Below the pieces are notes generated by a model. That model was given only the letters and a program-made list of their open reading frames with translations, did no database searches and was not told where the DNA came from. Shown here in pieces: positions 10,660-21,665 of a DNA stretch of 64,000 nucleotides (its first letter is position 1; every line of letters starts with the position of its first letter). The position numbers were made by a program, and so were the translations under genes. The stretch spans positions 790,516,823-790,580,822 of the forward strand of contig CM062296.1 of NCBI GenBank assembly GCA_031216915.1. The letters are read 5' to 3'. The stretch is from Pictodentalium vernedei. Lineage: Eukaryota > Mollusca > Scaphopoda > Dentaliida > Dentaliidae.

Positions 10660-12222
10660 AAGGAAATGAAAGTGTCAATGACACTGTAGCTTAACTTGTC
10701 AGTGTGTTGTGTTTGATGAAAAGGATAATGTTCAATGTTTATGAAAGGATTATGAAATAAGACAAGAATTGTGATAATTGGGAATATGTTAATTTCTGTT
10801 CCCTGTATGCTATGTTTTCAATAAAAGCAATATGAGGTGTATACTATACTAAAGAGCCGAGGGGTGGATTAATGTGGCCCTCACAGTTAATGTATTTCAA
10901 CAAAAGTTACCAAGTTACAGTGAAATTATTTCAAAACGAGTAATCCTATCAAATTACAATGAAATCCCTTCATAAATACGGCCTGTAGACTGTGCTAAAG
11001 GGTTTCGCGGTTCGGGACTGTGTAGCCATCACAGTTGACCGATTGCAACCAAAAGGGGATGTCCTCATCTAGACATTATACCGAGTCATCCTACCAGGTT
11101 ACAATGAAATCCCTTCATAAATACGACCTGTAGTCTGTGCTAAAGTTTTTCGGGCTTTGGGCTCGAGCAGCCATCATGGTTGAATGATCATGATCAACAG
11201 GTGACGTTCTCATCTGAGCATTATCTGGAGCCATCCTAACAAGTTACAATGAAATCTCTTCATAAATATGACCTATAGACTGTGCTAAAGGTTTTCGGGC
11301 CCTTTAGCCGTCACAGTTGACCATTCATGACCAAAGGGGTGTTAACATCTAGACATTATATGGAGTTAACCTACCAAGTTAAAATGAAATCCCTCCATAA
11401 ATATGACCTATAGACTGTGCTAAAGGTTTTCAGGTTTTGGGCTTGGGCAGCCGTCATGGCTGATGATGGCGACCAAAAGGGGACGTTCTCATCTAGACAT
11501 TATCTGGAGTCATCCTACCAAGTTACAATGAAATCTGTTCATAAATATGACCTGTAGACTGTGCTAAAGGTTTTTGGGCTTTGGGCCCCTGTAGCCATCA
11601 CAGTTGACCAATCGTGACCAAAAGGCGACATTCTGATCTGGACATTATATGAAGTCAACCTACCATGTTACAATGAAATCCCTGCGTAAATATGACCCGT
11701 AGACTGTGCTAAAGGTTTTCAGGTTTTGGGCTTGGGCAGTCATTATGGCTGACAGATCACGATCAAATGGGGAAGTTCTCATCCAGACATCATACAGAGT
11801 CATCCTACCAAGTTACAAGGAAATCGCTCCCTATTAAATATAACCTGCAGACTGTGCTAAAAGTTTTTTTGGTTTCGGGCTTGGGTAGCCATCACGATTG
11901 ACAGATCATGACCAAAAGGGGATGTTCTCATCTAGATTTTATACAGAGGCATCCTACCAAGTTACAGTGAAATCCCTTCATAAATACAATCTGTAGACTG
12001 TGCTAAAGATTTTTGGCTCGGGCAGCCAGCATGGTTGACCGATCGCAACCAAACGGGGACGTTCTCATCTAGACATGACCCCAAACCTGCATATGAAATT
12101 TTGTGACGATCGGACAAGAACTATGGGGTGTAGCCTGTGCTAAAGGAAAAAGTGAACAGACTCACAGACTAACAGACTTCCATGATGGCAATAGCTTATC
12201 TTGACTTTGTCCAGTTAAGCTA
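10660..12222. mobile_element. Element with internal ~145-bp tandem repeats (copy 1)
   Basis: A ~200-bp leader (from ~10660, with TAGCTTAACTTG at 10687) is followed by eight tandem units, anchored by GAAATCNCTTCATAAATA at about 10961, 11106, 11251, 11386, 11530, 11675, 11820 and 11969, so the spacing is mostly 144-149 bases. A ~110-bp tail ends in GTTAAGCTA near 12222. Leader, units and tail recur in the same order at 35961-37213. The short inverted ends and tandem core resemble the non-autonomous, tandem-repeat-bearing elements known from bivalve genomes, some of which are Helitron derivatives; this assignment is inference. Confidence 0.65.
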
Positions 12223-12251
12223 AAATTTAGAATTCTCCAAGCCTTTGACTC

Positions 12252-12470
12252 TTTACCTAACATGAAAAGCAGACGACAATTGCAAAAACATTTTTTGAAC
12301 AGCTAATTTTTTTCATTTTTTGTCTCAAAAAACATAGGTTATGACCCGACAAGCTTGTTCCAATGAGGGGGGTCATAACCTATGTTTTTGAGACAAAAAA
12401 TGAAAATTAATTGGCAACTTTTTAGAAAAGAGCTGGCCGGTTTTAGCCATTATGTTGGGTAAAGGGTTAA
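12252..12470. mobile_element. piggyBac-type MITE (variant II), left end mutated
   Basis: Same family as 7904-8145. The left TTAA is lost (reads TGAC before TCTTTACC); the right TTAA at 12467-12470 is shared with the next MITE. One palindrome arm has lost several bases. Confidence 0.75.
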
Positions 12471-12716
12471 CCCTTTACCTAACGAATCGCCCGCATCCGC
12501 CCGCGTAATATGCAAATTGAGCAGTTGAAAAAAATTAAATTTTTCAAAATATTTCAACAAAACCATATCATGTGACCCCTCATTGGAACGAGCTCATTGA
12601 GCTCGTTCCAATGAGGGGTCACATGATATGGTTTTGTTGAAATTTTTTGAAAAATTTAAAAAAATTATATTTAAAATAATAAATTTTGATATCGTCTGCG
12701 TTGGGTAAAGGGTTAA
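12467..12716. mobile_element. piggyBac-type MITE (variant I), well preserved
   Basis: TTAA at 12467-12470 and 12713-12716. The central palindrome 12551-12643 has two perfect 46-base arms separated by one base. Orientation is opposite to the variant-I copy at 8142-8366 (GCGGGCGG end on the left). Best reference copy in the window. Confidence 0.88.
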
Positions 12717-13231
12717 GGACACTTTCAAAATCTATGTGACAAGAATCAAATGAACATTTTTCAAGAAAATCTATTGTTTTACTTCCAAGAATCATTTGTG
12801 AGAATCGATTCCAATTATCATATGAACTTTAAGCCCTGTACCAATAGAAACAAAAACATATTTGAAGATGTTTTTTGTACCAGCAAAATGAAGTACATTT
12901 TTTTACTACCTATAGGATAAAGAACAGGGTTCACAAACAAAGAAGCATGCACAATTCGAAGGCACATCGTATCTTCGTCGCAGATTTACTTGGTACCTTC
13001 TGTACAACAAAACCTCAGATGTCAGCGACTTTGTGCCTGTAACCCATGGCATTTTAGCATCTGTTTTTCTGATAGTGCATCCATCAATGTTCAATGTAGA
13101 TACACAAAACAAATTTTATATCACGGGAAATCAAAAAAAGAATTGAGCATGAGTAAATCATTTATGGAAAAAGGGAAACACTCTTCATCCTCTTATTTCA
13201 AGTTGGCAATACTCTGCACAAAAATTATAAA
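12717..13231. other. Intron segment, unassigned
   Basis: Left flank of the nested DIRS cluster within the CXXC1 intron. A 68-codon minus-strand frame (12906-13112) has no recognisable domain, and the CXXC1 exons on either side are already continuous in phase and protein sequence. No repeat recognised. Confidence 0.5.
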
Positions 13232-13528
13232 TTTAAAGTAATTTGTATATTTTTTATACTTATCAATGGCCCAGACTTAGCTGGTGCTAACTCAAAGTTA
13301 TCGAGGGCCAAACACAAATTTTGACCCCCCCCCCCCCCCCCCAAGCCCCAAAATTTGCTTCTAAACTGAAAATTAAAAGTCTTATCTGGTCCTCCATACT
13401 TTTACACTCCGCATATGCACAGTCGCAGGAAGTGACCGAAATTAGCGCCAACATCGTCCTTTGTAGAAAAGAGTACTACATAACTCAGCGGGGAGGTATG
13501 AGTGCCAACTCATGGGAGGGCCATACCC

Positions 13529-13611
13529 GTCTGGGCCATTGGTAAGTATAAAAAATATACAAATTACTTTAAAGTAATAAGATTTTTATACTATAACCCA
13601 ATGGCCCAGAC
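13529..13611 (-). repeat. Internal complementary region of copy E1
   Basis: On the plus strand it joins the element's 3' terminus (CATTGGTAAGTATAAAAAAT...) to its 5' terminus (ATTTTTATACTATAACCCAA), so in element sense it is the reverse complement of the circle junction. This is the hallmark of DIRS1-type elements, where it is thought to template completion of the ends. Confidence 0.8.
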
Positions 13612-14769
13612 TTAGCTGAGTTGTAAAAAGACAGAGGGCCTAGGACTTAAGAATTAGTGGACCAACCTAGTTCCATAGCCTGTAATCCAAGGTGAAAGGA
13701 AATTAAATTTAAAAGGAATTACATGGATGTCTCTCTATAAAGTAATAGAGAAGATATATCATCGATAAGGAGCCAAATTCAAGTAATTTCATGTTCTTAG
13801 TATGAAGACTGTGCTAATTGGATGTAACAAGTTCCCAATTTTTTAAGCTAGTCCGGACGAAGCCCCAGAAATTAGGATGCCGTATTTGAGAATGAGAAGC
13901 TATCCCCCACAAACATATGCCATATACAATAAAACACAAGCTTTACCATGGATATAATCTACAGACAAAACAGCTTCACTCATAGTTACATACTCATCAA
14001 GACGGAAGAGAGGTAAAAAAAAAAAGGAATCTTCAAAAAGAAGAGGGGAGTGCTCTGAATCAGTAAAAGCGGTACAAAATAACAATATAAATATTTGCCG
14101 AATAGACACCCAGGTGTTAATTATTATTAATAAATTGGTGCTTAATGCCACTTCAGAAGCTAAGGCTATAGTGGCGATCCCGGTAATTAATATTGCCCGC
14201 TTCTAACATATACTGCAGTCTGATAGACAGATAAGTCGAAAACCGGTGATATAACATACACATGTTCAATAGAATCACAATGGACGATCTCTGGAGAGTT
14301 AACACACTTCCAAGGTAACCCACAGGCGACCCCATTCAGGTGTACAATAAATTCCAGTAAATAACACTCCCAGACGTGTTATATCCGATATCTATGTTCC
14401 TAGAAAAGTGCAAATATACGAGAGTGTAAGACAAGATGTATTCCATTGGGTACCGCCATTAATAGAAACCTGTCCTCCACTGTCGTGCAGCACGCCTTAG
14501 TACACAGCGTCATTGTGCCCCCATGTACGCAATCGGGATTAAGTGCCTTGACCAAGGACACAATGCGGGAGCTTGAATCAGTCGCTGAAATGAAAATGCA
14601 TACGAGGCTTACGGAAGAAAACTATATCTTGCCCGGTAATCGCCTCTTAACACATTGGCGGTGTGGGAGGGGGGATTCGAAATCATATCGAACCCCTTCA
14701 ACCTCATTACTTGAATCGTTCTTGTGTTCGTCATCAATAGTATAGGAACCACAAGGTTCCCTCACATCT
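13612..14769. other. Region replacing the recombinase gene in E1
   Basis: In intact copies this interval would hold the 3' UTR and the tyrosine recombinase gene. Only the first ~50 bases match the family 3' UTR. Frames here are short and none shows recombinase motifs. About 14440-14700 resembles a SINE in antisense: GGATTAAGTGCCTTGACCAA and GGGATTCGAA resemble the core and B box. Confidence 0.5.
14440..14700 (-). mobile_element. Possible SINE fragment
   Basis: In minus-strand sense it has a B-box-like TTCGAATCCCC near 14680 and a core TTGGTCAAGGCACTTAATCC near 14535-14555, in the same order as the SINE at 7622-7865. The A box is not clear. Lies inside E1 where the recombinase gene is missing. 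Confidence 0.45.
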
Positions 14770-16680
14770 GACCAACTCCATAATGCCACTAAGGGCGAAG
14801 AAGGACGTGAAGAACAAATACTTCCCCTGATAAAGGTGGTCCTCTCATGGAGGAAGCTTCCGGGGAATGTCCCATAACAGACACCTGAGAAGATTGATCC
14901 AAGGTTTCTGTGACTACAGAGGTGCCATTATCAGGATTTCGCAAGGAGACTGTTTGAACTAAACAGAATGTGCTAAATCAACGGAGTTGGCGGATACGCC
15001 TATCCTATCATTCTGTCCCATGAGACCAACAGAGCGTCTACTGCGTACACTCGATGATCTTGGCATGGCGACACGAACGTTGGTAACTGATTGTTCCGGT
15101 GTGTCCCAAACAGATTTATCATGGAACGATCCCGCTGGTAGAAAATCTGCCTGAATATTCTCTTGTTGAGAGTCCGGTTCAATGGCAACAGGCGACCTTT
15201 CCTTGATGACGGACAGAAAGATGAACATGATGATTCATGATGTATAGGAGAATTTTCTCTGTTAATTTGCATAATGGCATTGAATGAGTGTCACCTTGGT
15301 TCCTGATGTAAGCTTCTACTGTCGAATTGTCCCACAAAATTTGAACATGGACGTCCGCTATTATGTGAATCCAATGTTGTAGCGCTAGCCATATTAACAT
15401 CATTTCTTTGATGTTTAGGCGCTTCTCTAGGAACCGTGGGTCCCAAAGACCCTGACACCTCAAGTCTGTGGGACTTAGGGTCGCATCCCAACCTGTCTGA
15501 CTTGCATCTGTCATAATAGTGAAAGCCGGATCCAGCAGCTGCAGCTGAACTCCCTGAGTTAACCACTGAATATCTGCCCAAATCTGAACCCGTTTTACTA
15601 AGTCTGTTAAAAACAATACTGGTTTTGTGCGAGTGCGTCTTCACACTCCAGTTCTGAATAATGAATATCTGGAAGGGACGCGTGCGCAGACGGTTTGTCG
15701 GAATAAGATCTGCAGCCGCTCTGCACAGCCCCATCAGTCGCATGAATTCCTTCGCTGTTAATGTGTCCGAGTGCAGACAAAAGCGAGCATAACAACTGAC
15801 AAATTTCGCTCTGGGTAACAGCTGACGAACCAGATTGTTGTGAGTCTCGAAGCTCATTCCGAGATGAGTGAACGACTTGGACGGAGCTATATCCGACTTT
15901 TTCTCGTTTACGATGAAACCGAGATGTCGGAACAAAAGAAACAGACTCTGAACATCGTTCTAAAGAATAATTCTGTTGCCGTATCGCTGAAGAATGTCGT
16001 CCAAGTAAGCCGACGTTACCGTAGATGAATGAGCTCAGAAGTATGACATTACCGAGTTCATTATACGAGTGAATGCCCAGGGAGCCAGGTTCAGTCCAAA
16101 GCACATTGCTCTGTATCCTTTAGATCTATGTTTGCCGCATAGTCGTTCACTCGAATGCTCGCTCTTACCAACCGAATTGTCTACATGTAGAATTTTGGAG
16201 CCACAATAAGCTTGTTTATCCAGCTCAAGTCTATTACTGGTCGGAACGAGCCGTCTGGCTTCAGTACGAGGAACAGGTGACTGTAAAAACCCCGAGAATC
16301 CTGATTCTCGGCGTCCTCTATTGCTTCCTTTAATATAGAGCCTGTACCTCCGTTAGAAGAGACTCTCTTTTGAAAGGATCCGACGGAAGATCTGTCCAAC
16401 ACAGACATCTTGTTAGTGCGGGTGCTGCTCGGAATAATAGCCGTAGGCCGTACGAGACTACACTTCTCACCCACTGATCTTCCGTGACTGCTGTCCAGTT
16501 TCTCGCGAAAATGATACCCTTCCACCAACTGGCAAGCAAAAGAGGTCTTGAACATCACCTGTATGACCTGCGAGGCTTACGGGAGGAGAAACTACGTCCT
16601 CCCCGCAAAAAACGTCATCACGTCGGCCTAGGGGCATCTGACCGATAGTCCCGATCAGAGCTACGCCCCTTCCCAAGTTG
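14770..16680 (-). pseudogene. RT-RNase H remnant of copy E1
   Basis: Fragments in three frames match the intact RT/RNase H at 45129-47444: RT fingers (SFRPVIDLSWINKLIV near 16210-16260), thumb (SKSFTHLGMSFETHNNLVR near 15830-15890), RNase H with TDASQTGWD and WDNSTVEAYIRN (near 15510 and 15330), and the post-RNase H region down to ~14770. The palm with the catalytic YLDD motif (~15960-16180) is damaged. Several frameshifts separate the pieces, so no enzyme can be made. Confidence 0.85.
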
Positions 16681-16699
16681 CTATATTAACGACATCCAG

Positions 16700-18625
16700 A
16701 GTAATTGTAAGTCGGTTTCTTGTACCCTCGTGAGGAGTTCCCTTTTGACGTTTAGATCTGGAACAGGACTTTTACTCTTGTCTGCTGAAGCGGGTTGATG
16801 AAACGCCGACTTCAATAGCCGATTACCTGACGCTTTTTAAATAGTCTGCTCATAGGCTGACGAAAGCTTGTCGTCCAAACTAGTATGTCCGATGAACGGA
16901 GCGACCCGAAGAGAGCTTTTCACCTTGTCATTTATAAGTGATGACGACGCAAGGGCAGCATCACGCCTGATTAACTCCAGATTAGCCACTGTAAGTTATA
17001 CTACAAACGTCGTCAAATTCCTTCCCGTTGAGACGTTGAGCCATAGCTCTGATAAGGTGATCTGCACAAGACATTGCTTCCAAATTCGCTCTACTTGATG
17101 AAATTGCCGTTGTAATTGTGTCTGAGCGAATAGTGAATGATGCAGGCAAGGATACATCCAGATCCCCGGGCTGCTCATTCAAACACAGAGGATATCTCTG
17201 AACATCTTCTCCAAGCGTTTTTAAATGAACGTAGTCCATGAAACGGTATGTTTATAGAAGATGTAGCTGAGAAACTGCCCTTTCCTCACACCTGAGAGGT
17301 GAATACGGTGTCGTCTACATGGCTGAAGGCCTGCGACACCTACCTTGGCTAAACCGGAAAAGAAAGAACTTCTTCCTTTGTCCGATTAAAGTCTGCGTCC
17401 AATGACGACAGCGGTTTCTCACTTATTGTCGCAGCATTCTGATTCGTCGGAAAAAATTCAGGGTAGTATTGATGGATGAAATCCAGCGCAACCCTGTGCT
17501 GTTCCAGAAGGAAAGGGTAATCCTCTTCCTTATTCCTTTCACCATCTGAGAGAATCAGTTGCAAATCTCAGTCCATTGCATCTGCGTGAACAGACGACTG
17601 GACCGACCCAGCACCGTCCGACAGCTCAGGTTCCGAGTCTGAGGGCGGCTGCATCTGCAGTTACTGGGATGCTGCAATCAGCTGCGCAATCTGTGACAGT
17701 AAGTCCATCATCGAGGCCTGAGGAGCAGCGGTCTTCCATTTCCTAGCCACTTTCTGCTCCTGGGACGGTGTGTTGGAGATGGATCTCTTCTCTGAACGTT
17801 CCAATGATCGAGGCCTCGTTTCCCTAGCTACCGGATGATCCGACTTCACGGGCGAAGAGTAGTTCCTTCTTCATGCAGCAGGCTGGATATCCAAAGTCGG
17901 GTAGCTCGGATGTGGCCGTGTGTGCTTTAATAATGTAGTGGAGGAAGCCATGACTAAAGCCAACCCCGGCTGCAGACTAGACGGAGTGTCCCGAGCGGTG
18001 AGCGGACGTGTGCTCCATCTCGTACACTTTGTGAAACGTAGTGGAGGAAGACGTGACTGAAGCCGACCCTGGCTGCAGACTAAACAAGAGCACCCCGAGT
18101 GGAGAATGGAAATATGCTCTGGCTGCTGCAAGTTTCTCATAACATTTGGCCCCAATTGTCTGTTAGGTTAGAGAGGGGCCTCTCCCACTCGCAGTCTATA
18201 GACCTTGCCGAGTACTTGCTGACTTCCTCCCTATTTCCGAGCTATTTATATTAAAGTGCTTGCTCAATGCTTAGACCACAATGGACTTACCCGGCGTCAA
18301 GGCACCCACGGACGGAGTACCGCTTCACCAGTAGAGCTAGCTGCTTGCAAGAGATTAAAACCCTCAACAAAAGGCCCTAACTCATGGAATCATGAGCACT
18401 GCAGCTAGCTCTATATGCTCAACGAAGTGCGACGATATCATCACCATGTTCATGTTCCTCTGAAATAGAAATTGACAATGTACCACGACACCCGTCTCCA
18501 ACATTAGTCATTCCAGTGAACACAAGAATGACAAGAGTCCGCAGGAGTGTATCGACTAAAGCCAATATCAGACCTTCAAACTCCACAACAAAATATATAT
18601 AATTAAGATACATGAATAATAACAA
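16700..18625 (-). pseudogene. gag remnant of copy E1
   Basis: Minus-strand fragments match the intact Gag: a piece with SRANLEAMSCADHLIRAMAQR (17020-17100), a piece with LSDGERN...EQHRVALDFIH (17450-17560), the MDLLSQIAQLIAASQ segment (~17665-17710) and the N-terminal acidic segment SISISEEHEHGDD (~18430-18480). The frame changes several times. The Cys/His-rich N-terminus is mostly lost. Confidence 0.8.
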
Positions 18626-18741
18626 TCAATATCAAATTCAAAATATTTTCTGGAAAATTTTTTTTTTTAAAAATGCCTCACTTCTGAAAGGGAACATTAA
18701 GAGCCCAAAGGCATCCTGATAGAGCCTAAGTGTGGACAAAA

Positions 18742-18975
18742 GTTAAAAAATTTATAGTAATTTATATATTTTTTATACTTACCAATGACCCAGACATAGT
18801 TGGTGCTTACTCTTAAAATTCTAGGGCCAAACACAAATTTTGCCCCCCAATCCCCAAAATTTGCATCTAAAACCAAAAGAAATCATGTCCTGAAGGTCCT
18901 CCATACTTTGCCCCCACTGCGCATGCGCGGTGTCAAGGACGTCCCGAAATTGGCGCCAATTATCATTCTTACAAG
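18742..18975 (-). repeat. 3' terminal inverted repeat of copy E2
   Basis: Begins GTTAAAAAATTTATAG at 18742 (sense end TTTTTTAAC) and includes ACTTACCAATGACCC, TGCGCATGCGCG at 18918-18929 (one base off the palindrome kept elsewhere) and ATTGGCGCCAATTATCATTC. It is complementary to the 5' repeat at 32410-32613 for ~200 bases; the outer ~45 bases are present only at this end. Confidence 0.88.
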
Positions 18976-19044
18976 CAGTGCCTGGTCAGCGCTATGTACT
19001 CAGCGGGGAGGTATGAGTTCCCAACTCCTGGGAGGGCCATCCCC

Positions 19045-19126
19045 GTCTGGGTCATTGGTAAGTATAAAAAATATATAAATTACTATAAATTTTTTAACAT
19101 TTTTATACTGTACCAATGACCCAGAC
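19045..19126 (-). repeat. Internal complementary region of copy E2
   Basis: 82 bases between two inverted GTCTGGGTCATTGGTA / TACCAATGACCCAGAC blocks. On the plus strand it reads 3' terminus (ending TTTTTTAAC) joined to 5' terminus (starting ATTTTTATACTG), the exact sequence expected at the junction of a circular DIRS intermediate, here in reverse complement relative to the coding strand. Confidence 0.88.
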
Positions 19127-19736
19127 TTAGCTGAATAGTAAAAAGGCTGGAGGGCCTAGGACATAGAGGAAAATCCAATAAGCTCAACTATATAAATAGA
19201 GTCAACCCCTCAAGGAGAAAAGGAGTATTAGGCCTTACATGTATCTTTCTTATTTTATGATAAATTAGAAAGATACAATACCCTCCATAATTGAGCATAA
19301 TAACATTCATGTTCTCTCTTAACATCCAGTATAACCCCTTATACTAATTATTTTTAAAGTAAGCCAATAAATAAAGTTAGTCCAGAGAATTGAGACTCTT
19401 TATATTCTTTTAAAAGTGTCCGAGGATTGTATATTAATGCCCGTTTGGCACTTGACATATACAAATGCTTCACACCGAGCTACACTTTAAAAATATGACA
19501 TGAATGAATTTTTAACATTAATATTACACTTTAAAACCATCCCGGTAATGACTCAGAATTACTGACTCCAGAGGAGGAATCCCCTTGCTTTTCACTATAA
19601 AGCAGGTGACCTAAGGGAACACCCTCCCCCCCCCCCCCCTTCCCCTTGCCCTGGGTCAAATAGCCCAGAGCGAAGAGGGCAGCAGGACGGAGTCACTGCC
19701 GGAACAGAAAGCCTGCATAACTATAGTTGCAACTGT

Positions 19737-21665
19737 TTAGCGGACGACATTCTGAGCAACTGATAACGGACCTAAACAATGCAGGTCTCCAGAAATGGAC
19801 TCAATATTTCTGAGATAAAAAGTTGTGAATGTGGATGGCTGAGACCAATAAGCAGCCTTCATTAAATCTGTAATAGCAACACTATTTGCGTAAGCCCAAG
19901 ATGTAGAAAGAGCTCTTACTTCATGAGCCGAAATCTTAAGCACAGACTGCTGAGTAGAAGATAGATTATCATAAGCAGTACGGATAGTTAATTGAATCCA
20001 TCTAGCAACAGAATGGACCAAAATGTCCTTTCTATTAGGCATCAGAGACAGAAAGAAGCGTTTTCGTCCCTTTCTGATAAACTGAGATCTTTGTTTATAA
20101 ATACGTAAAGCTCTAACAGGACAGAGTAAAGGCCTACGCCCGTCTGAAGACGGAAGAGCCTTAATAACAATAGGTTCCGGATATTTATTAGGAGCCTGAT
20201 TCTTAGCTAAAAATCCAACATTAGTAGTAAAGGTAATAGTGTTCCCGACACTACGATAGTGAGAATCGTCCACTGATAGTGCATGAAGCTCACTGACTCT
20301 TCTAGCAGAAGAGAAAGCTAAGAGAAAAGCTGTCTTATAAGACAAGAATTTGAAATCTACTGTCCCAAGAGGCTCAAATGGCTTTTCTTTCAGTTTAAGA
20401 AGAACCCAAGCTAAATTCCATTTAGGAATTAATCTAAGAGTTCTGGGTCTATTTATCGAGAAATTTCTAACTAACTTGGATAAAGAGACATTAGATCCAA
20501 TTTGTAAACTATCATGGTGTGCATAGGTATCAGATAACATAGACCTATAACCTTTAATAGTAACAGGCTGCAGTTTGATCTTGTCAAACAAGTATGCTAG
20601 AAAGTTTGCAATGTCTGGTATGGAGGGATCAAAAATATCAACAGAAAGATCCCTACACCAACGACGAAAGACCTTCCACTTAGCCGCATAGTTTAGCGAA
20701 GAGGAGGTCCTCCTACAGTTAGAAATCGCGTCCACTGCTCGTCCTGTAAAATGCTTGCCATGCAAGAAGGACCGCACAACGGAAATACGTGAAGGTTGAG
20801 ACCTTGCGGGTTGTGATGAAGTTGACGCGATTTCCCCTGCGAAAGAAGATCCTCCCGTGGAGGAAGCTTTCGCGGTAAGTCCCACAGCAGACATCTGAGT
20901 AGATTTATCCACGGTCTCTGTGGAGACAGAGATGCTACCAACAGAATTTTGCATTGAGATTGTTTTATCTTTAGCAATACTTGCTGTATTAACGGCGCTG
21001 GAGGATACGCATATCCTATCATTCCGTCCCACGAGATCGATAGAGCGTCTACTGCATATGCTCGTGGATCCGGACATGCTGACACATACGTCTGCAACTG
21101 ATTGTTGAGATGTGTCGCAAATAAGTCTATCATTGGCTGTTCCCATTGGTAGCAAATCTGATTGAATACCTGTTTGTTGAGAGTCCACTCTAACGGCAAT
21201 AAGCGATCCTTCCGTGAAAGGGAGTCTGCTAGTACATTCAGACGACCCGGTATATGACGGACCGAAAGTAGAACTTGGTGTTCTAGAGCAAACAGAAGGA
21301 TTCTTTCCGTTAAATTGAATAACGGAACGGAATGAGTGCCTCCCTGGTTCCGGATATACGCCACTACTGTCGTATTGTCGGACAGGATTTGGACATGAGC
21401 TTTCTGAATAATGTCCATCCAATGACGCAACCACTGAATGTTTGCCCAAGTCTGAATCTCTTGTTTCACTTGATCTGACAAGAGAACGTCTACATCGAGC
21501 GAATGAATCTTCACACTCCAATTCTGAGTCAAGAAAATTTGGAGAGGACGAGTGCGCAACCGCCCCATCGGAATGAGATCCGCAGCGGCTCCGCACAGAC
21601 CTATCAGTCTCATGAACTCCCTCGCTGTGACTTTGTCTGCATGAAGACAATAGCGAGCGTAACAA
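19737..21665 (-). CDS. DIRS tyrosine recombinase ORF (copy E2)
   Basis: 642-codon frame. The last ~345 residues form a tyrosine recombinase that would integrate a circular DNA intermediate. The motifs are ARRVSELHAL (first catalytic Arg), HEVRALSTSW (His-x-x-Arg) and WSQPSTFTTFYLR (nucleophilic Tyr). The N-terminal half is Ser-rich and overlaps the RT/RNase H gene in another frame. A stop between 21666 and 21824 separates it from a further open stretch (21825-22445) in the same frame. The true start is unknown; an internal Met near the recombinase domain is possible. The catalytic residues are all present, so the domain itself may be active even though the element is otherwise defective. Confidence 0.85.
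   Translation of the reverse strand: MLRSLLSSCRQSHSEGVHETDRSVRSRCGSHSDGAVAHSSSPNFLDSELECEDSFARCRRSLVRSSETRDSDLGKHSVVASLDGHYSESSCPNPVRQYDSSGVYPEPGRHSFRSVIQFNGKNPSVCSRTPSSTFGPSYTGSSECTSRLPFTEGSLIAVRVDSQQTGIQSDLLPMGTANDRLICDTSQQSVADVCVSMSGSTSICSRRSIDLVGRNDRICVSSSAVNTASIAKDKTISMQNSVGSISVSTETVDKSTQMSAVGLTAKASSTGGSSFAGEIASTSSQPARSQPSRISVVRSFLHGKHFTGRAVDAISNCRRTSSSLNYAAKWKVFRRWCRDLSVDIFDPSIPDIANFLAYLFDKIKLQPVTIKGYRSMLSDTYAHHDSLQIGSNVSLSKLVRNFSINRPRTLRLIPKWNLAWVLLKLKEKPFEPLGTVDFKFLSYKTAFLLAFSSARRVSELHALSVDDSHYRSVGNTITFTTNVGFLAKNQAPNKYPEPIVIKALPSSDGRRPLLCPVRALRIYKQRSQFIRKGRKRFFLSLMPNRKDILVHSVARWIQLTIRTAYDNLSSTQQSVLKISAHEVRALSTSWAYANSVAITDLMKAAYWSQPSTFTTFYLRNIESISGDLHCLGPLSVAQNVVR

Noticed and set aside
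10920-12120. CRISPR-like array
   Set aside because: Units are ~145 bases without a repeat/spacer pattern, and the DNA is eukaryotic.
12906-13112. Extra CXXC1 exon
   Set aside because: Adjacent CXXC1 exons (33711-33818 and 9753-9896) already join in phase and match the family without a gap; this frame resembles nothing in the protein.
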